From Heliocidaris tuberculata (Eukaryota > Echinodermata > Echinoidea > Camarodonta > Echinometridae): 64,000 bases of DNA. Made by a program: the position numbers and the translations under genes. The notes below the pieces were generated by a model. The model had not been told where the DNA came from and did not search any database. It saw only the letters and a program-made list of their open reading frames with translations. Shown here piece by piece: positions 61,230 to 64,000 of the stretch; the stretch's first letter is position 1; every line of letters begins with the position of its first letter. Location: assembly GCA_025618425.1 (NCBI GenBank), contig CM046850.1:6979925-7043924 (forward strand). The letters run 5' to 3'.

Positions 61230-61925
61230 ATTATTAAGAATGTCAACACATTGACTGCAGTCAGTCCTAGGAGCGTCCTAGGAATCATTCAGGAATGTCC
61301 CGAAATGCCGCGGAAAATGCTGATCGTGGCAGGACAGTGCGGACACATCTAGGATCACACCAGGGGCCCGTTGCACAAAACTTGCGTTTTAATCGCAACT
61401 CCTAAAAATCAAACGCAAGTCCTCAATGCGCTCTTCTGATTGGCTGAAAATAAAGTTGCGTTTGATTTTCCTGAGTTGCGTTTCAAACGCAAGTTTTGTG
61501 CAACGGGCCCCAGGAGTGGTAAAATTACGGACAAGGACAATCCTGAAACATTCTGCGTGGCTTCCGCTTGCCTTCGCGAAGCTTCCGGCACCGCGGAAGC
61601 TTTCAGGAGCGTTTCCGGAGAATGCGGAAGTGTTAAAGAAAGGCAGGAAGTCCTGACGATGTCCGGACGACAATGCGGACAAGTTGCCGAAGGTGTCAGG
61701 AAGTTCATTTCCGCGTCCAAATTTTGGTCGAGACCAAAATTTGGACGCGGAAATTTTGCTCTCTCCTGAAGGTGCGGAAACGCTGGGAAGTGTTCAGGAA
61801 TGGTGAAGACAGTGAACGGAGCCTTTCAAGAATATGCGGAGAGCTTGCTGAATGAATGCGGAATGACTAATCTTGCATTCCGCGTCTTGTCCGCGCCCTA
61901 GTGGACGCCTAGTCTAATGTGAAGA
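61230..61925. other. GC-rich module with GCGGAA motifs and a long palindrome
   Basis: It stands out from AT-rich surroundings by many GCGGAA/TTCCGC, TCCGGA and CAGGAA motifs. It carries a near-perfect palindrome with 23-base arms and a 2-base spacer (61707-61729 / 61732-61754, arm TTTCCGCGTCCAAATTTTGG) and holds the MITE at 61363-61511. TCCTAGGAGCGTCCTAGGA near the left and GCGCCCTAGTGGACGCC near the right may be related ends. Open frames exist on both strands but show no recognisable domain. Confidence 0.55.
61363..61511. mobile_element. 149-bp hairpin MITE (GGGGCCCGTTGCAC ends)
   Basis: GGGGCCCGTTGCACAAAACT and AGTTTTGTGCAACGGGCCCC are perfect inverted arms, extended by TGCGTTT / AAACGCA. 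The core has CTTCTGATTGGCTGAAAAT, similar to the core of 37737-37878. CCAGG on both sides (61360-61364, 61510-61514) may be a target duplication overlapping the ends. Confidence 0.9.
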
Positions 61926-62554
61926 ATCGCAATTGAATCCAGAGACCAGGCTAATAATGCTGTAAGCGCTTTGGTCGGTTACATTGTAACTGGTAAGGTG
62001 CTACATAAGAAACAGCTATTATTATCATTATCATTATAATTAACAGAGAACATGCAGTTACTGCCCGATATGCACTCTGATCAAATTCAAAACAGGCATT
62101 TTTGCAAAAGCAGCCAGTACTCACTCAAGCATAAAATATTGTCTATTTTCTTTGTCATTTCATTAAACAGACCCTCACCCATATAAAAAAAAAATGAATT
62201 GTATCGATATTCTGAAATTATAGTTTTGGAGGATATTTTCAAAGTGTGTACTTTTTTTGATACGCACTGTATAACGGGATACATTTTTACCTCAATCACA
62301 TGTATTGTACTCTGAAAATGTATTTCTCAGATATCTTTGCGTTTGAGACTAACAAGGAGACTAACATAAAAGACGTCTGTTACAAATTGGAGAGCATTAC
62401 GTTTACATTGAGCAATCCTGAATGGAGATGGAGACTAACATAATTTCCCAACGGTTTGTGCCGACAGCCTGTCAAGTGTCTCCCAAAAATTAAAATCGAA
62501 ATCATGCAAAAATATGCAGCGTATACGCAACATATACTGTGTAGGATTCCAAAT

Positions 62555-63305
62555 ACTGCAAGCGAGCAAAGCGAGCGAGAGAAAATAATAAAAATGTACT
62601 TTTTAATGGCAAAATTTTATTTTATTTTCATCAGTCACCAATAGGTGAAATTAATGTAAAGCTCTATCTCCGGTCATCTTGTTGCCAGGAATCATTCATT
62701 AACAACAGGAAGTGAAGCGAACGGGTGGGGGGCATTTTGCTGTTGTTCTTTTATAGAAAGGTAACACTAATATCTGGGTGCCATGGCGATAGGGCAGTGA
62801 CGTGCCTGAAAATTGTCATAACAATTATATTCATGGACCTCGCAGCATGAAACTATCTCGTTTATAAGGTTTGCGAGCGAGGAAAGATGCACATTACTTT
62901 AATGTTGCACAGTTCAATATAAAAAGTGGACCTAACAAATATTCGGGGCCATGGCGATAGGGCAGTGACGTGCCTGAATATCGCAATAACATCCTATGGA
63001 AATATTCATGGACCTCCCTGCCTGAAACTCTCTCATTTCTAAGATTTGCGAGCGAGCGAAGCGAGCGAAGAAAATGCACTTTAATTTGTTGTTTCTCATT
63101 TCAATATAGAAAGTAAGGTATAACCCTAATATCTTGGCACCATGACGATAAGGGAGTGACGTGCCCGAAATTTTTCATAACAATGAATATTCATGGACAT
63201 ATTACAATAACATACTGTGGAAATATTCATGGTCCTCGCTGCCTGAAACTATCTCATTTCAAAGTTTTGTGATTGAGCGAAGCGAGCGATGGAAAACGTA
63301 CTTTA
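62555..63305 (+). repeat. Tandem repeat of about 170-190 bp with GCGAGCGAAGCGAGCG
   Basis: Three units anchored on GCCATGGCGATAGGGCAGTG at 62780, 62948 and (as CACCATGACGATAAGGGAGT) 63139. Each has GACGTGCC, ATATTCATGGACCT, CCTGAAACTxTCTC and a terminal GCGAGCGAAGCGAGCG. A partial first unit lies at 62555-62630. No coding frame. Confidence 0.88.
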
Positions 63306-63575
63306 CTATCTCCCAATGTTATTTCCAAAACACCCTAAGTGTTATATTGTGGTGTCTTGTTATTTCTGATTATAATTTCCAAGAAGTCGATGTTTTATAA
63401 AATACTCTCATGGCACTGCGGTTGAACATGCTGTTTTAGAGGACACAGTTTAAGGGCCTGAATGACTAGACCGGGTCTGCCAGGAGTACTCCATGCAACT
63501 TGAGAGCGGGAAAATCTTCCATTTTGAAGTTAACAGACACATTTACCCCCCCCCCCCCCCTACCCCCTCCCCCCT

Positions 63576-63606
<31 letters not shown>

Positions 63607-64000
63607 CTCTCTCTATTGCAGTATGGTCCCTATATTTCACTATCATATTCCATTACCACAGATTTAATTTGAGTCTTATCATACTTATTACTGCTTATCT
63701 TCCAACATAAATTGTATGGTGTTTTAAGCAACTTCCTTTTAATGTCAGGATTTCCTGTCCAATCTAACACTTTTTAAAGATAAAAATGCATAATTGAGCA
63801 CTTCAATTTCGTCCTATAGGCTGAAAGGAATCAATAATCATCCAAATGTCAAAGATTTTTATTTTATTATCAAATCCATCTTCGGGAAGTCGATTTCAAG
63901 AAATTGTCATTCAAATTCGTCACATAGACAAGACCTTACAATGAGCGGGTGACGATTTTTTAATAACTCTTTGAACTCTTTCAGTCTTGAACAAAATCAA
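63306..64000. other. Right-edge gene-free interval
   Basis: Only a C run and (CT)n array (63547-63612) are recognisable. No exon or RNA gene is seen up to the window edge. Confidence 0.5.

Overview
The window is eukaryotic: spliced genes with GT/AG introns, abundant microsatellites, homopolymer G/C runs and many non-autonomous DNA transposons. Deuterostome-type HERC ligase exons, an ISG12/IFI27-type gene, Tc1-like transposons, tRNA-derived SINEs and frequent TAGGCCTA motifs suggest an echinoderm, most likely a sea urchin. The species assignment is inference.

Two HERC3/HERC4-like E3 ubiquitin ligase genes lie head-to-tail on the + strand. Gene A (4870-10092) is cut by the window's left edge; only its last six exons, the HECT C-terminal part (314 residues), are present. 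Gene B (22240-46207) can be followed through 21 exons. From the ATG at 22272 the phases agree at every junction and give 1,072 residues, close to vertebrate HERC3/HERC4. It comprises an N-terminal RCC1 propeller (22.2-28.6 kb), a low-complexity linker (29.2-30.1 kb), the HERC middle region (32.2-36.1 kb) and the HECT domain (38.4-46.2 kb). The duplication includes introns and at least 5 kb of 3' flank (about 1.24-15.2 kb versus 38.7-50.0 kb), so each copy serves as the empty-site control for insertions in the other. Both copies have an unusual stretch just after the predicted catalytic cysteine.

A third gene, on the - strand at 52050-52868, is a single-exon ISG12/IFI27 family membrane protein with a long hydrophilic N-terminal extension, a GGEP-type repeat and an acidic tail.

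Layout: 1-850, decayed Tc1-like transposase; 1.2-4.9 kb, gene A intron with a TTAA-flanked insertion; 4.9-10.1 kb, gene A; 10.1-22.2 kb, intergenic, holding a 2.9-kb foldback-like element (15.2-18.1 kb), a telomere-like tract and MITEs; 22.2-46.2 kb, gene B, with two partial exon duplications and several MITEs in its introns; 46.2-52.0 kb, duplicated 3' flank; 52.0-52.9 kb, the ISG12-like gene; 52.9-64.0 kb, gene-free repeat DNA with a SINE, a nested transposon cluster (54.9-59.8 kb) ending in a nearly intact Tc1-like element, a GC-rich palindromic module (61.2-61.9 kb) and a tandem repeat (62.6-63.3 kb).

HERC ligases transfer ubiquitin or ubiquitin-like proteins, and ISG12 proteins belong to interferon-type responses in vertebrates. 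Their proximity makes an innate-immunity neighbourhood conceivable, but nothing in the sequence proves it.
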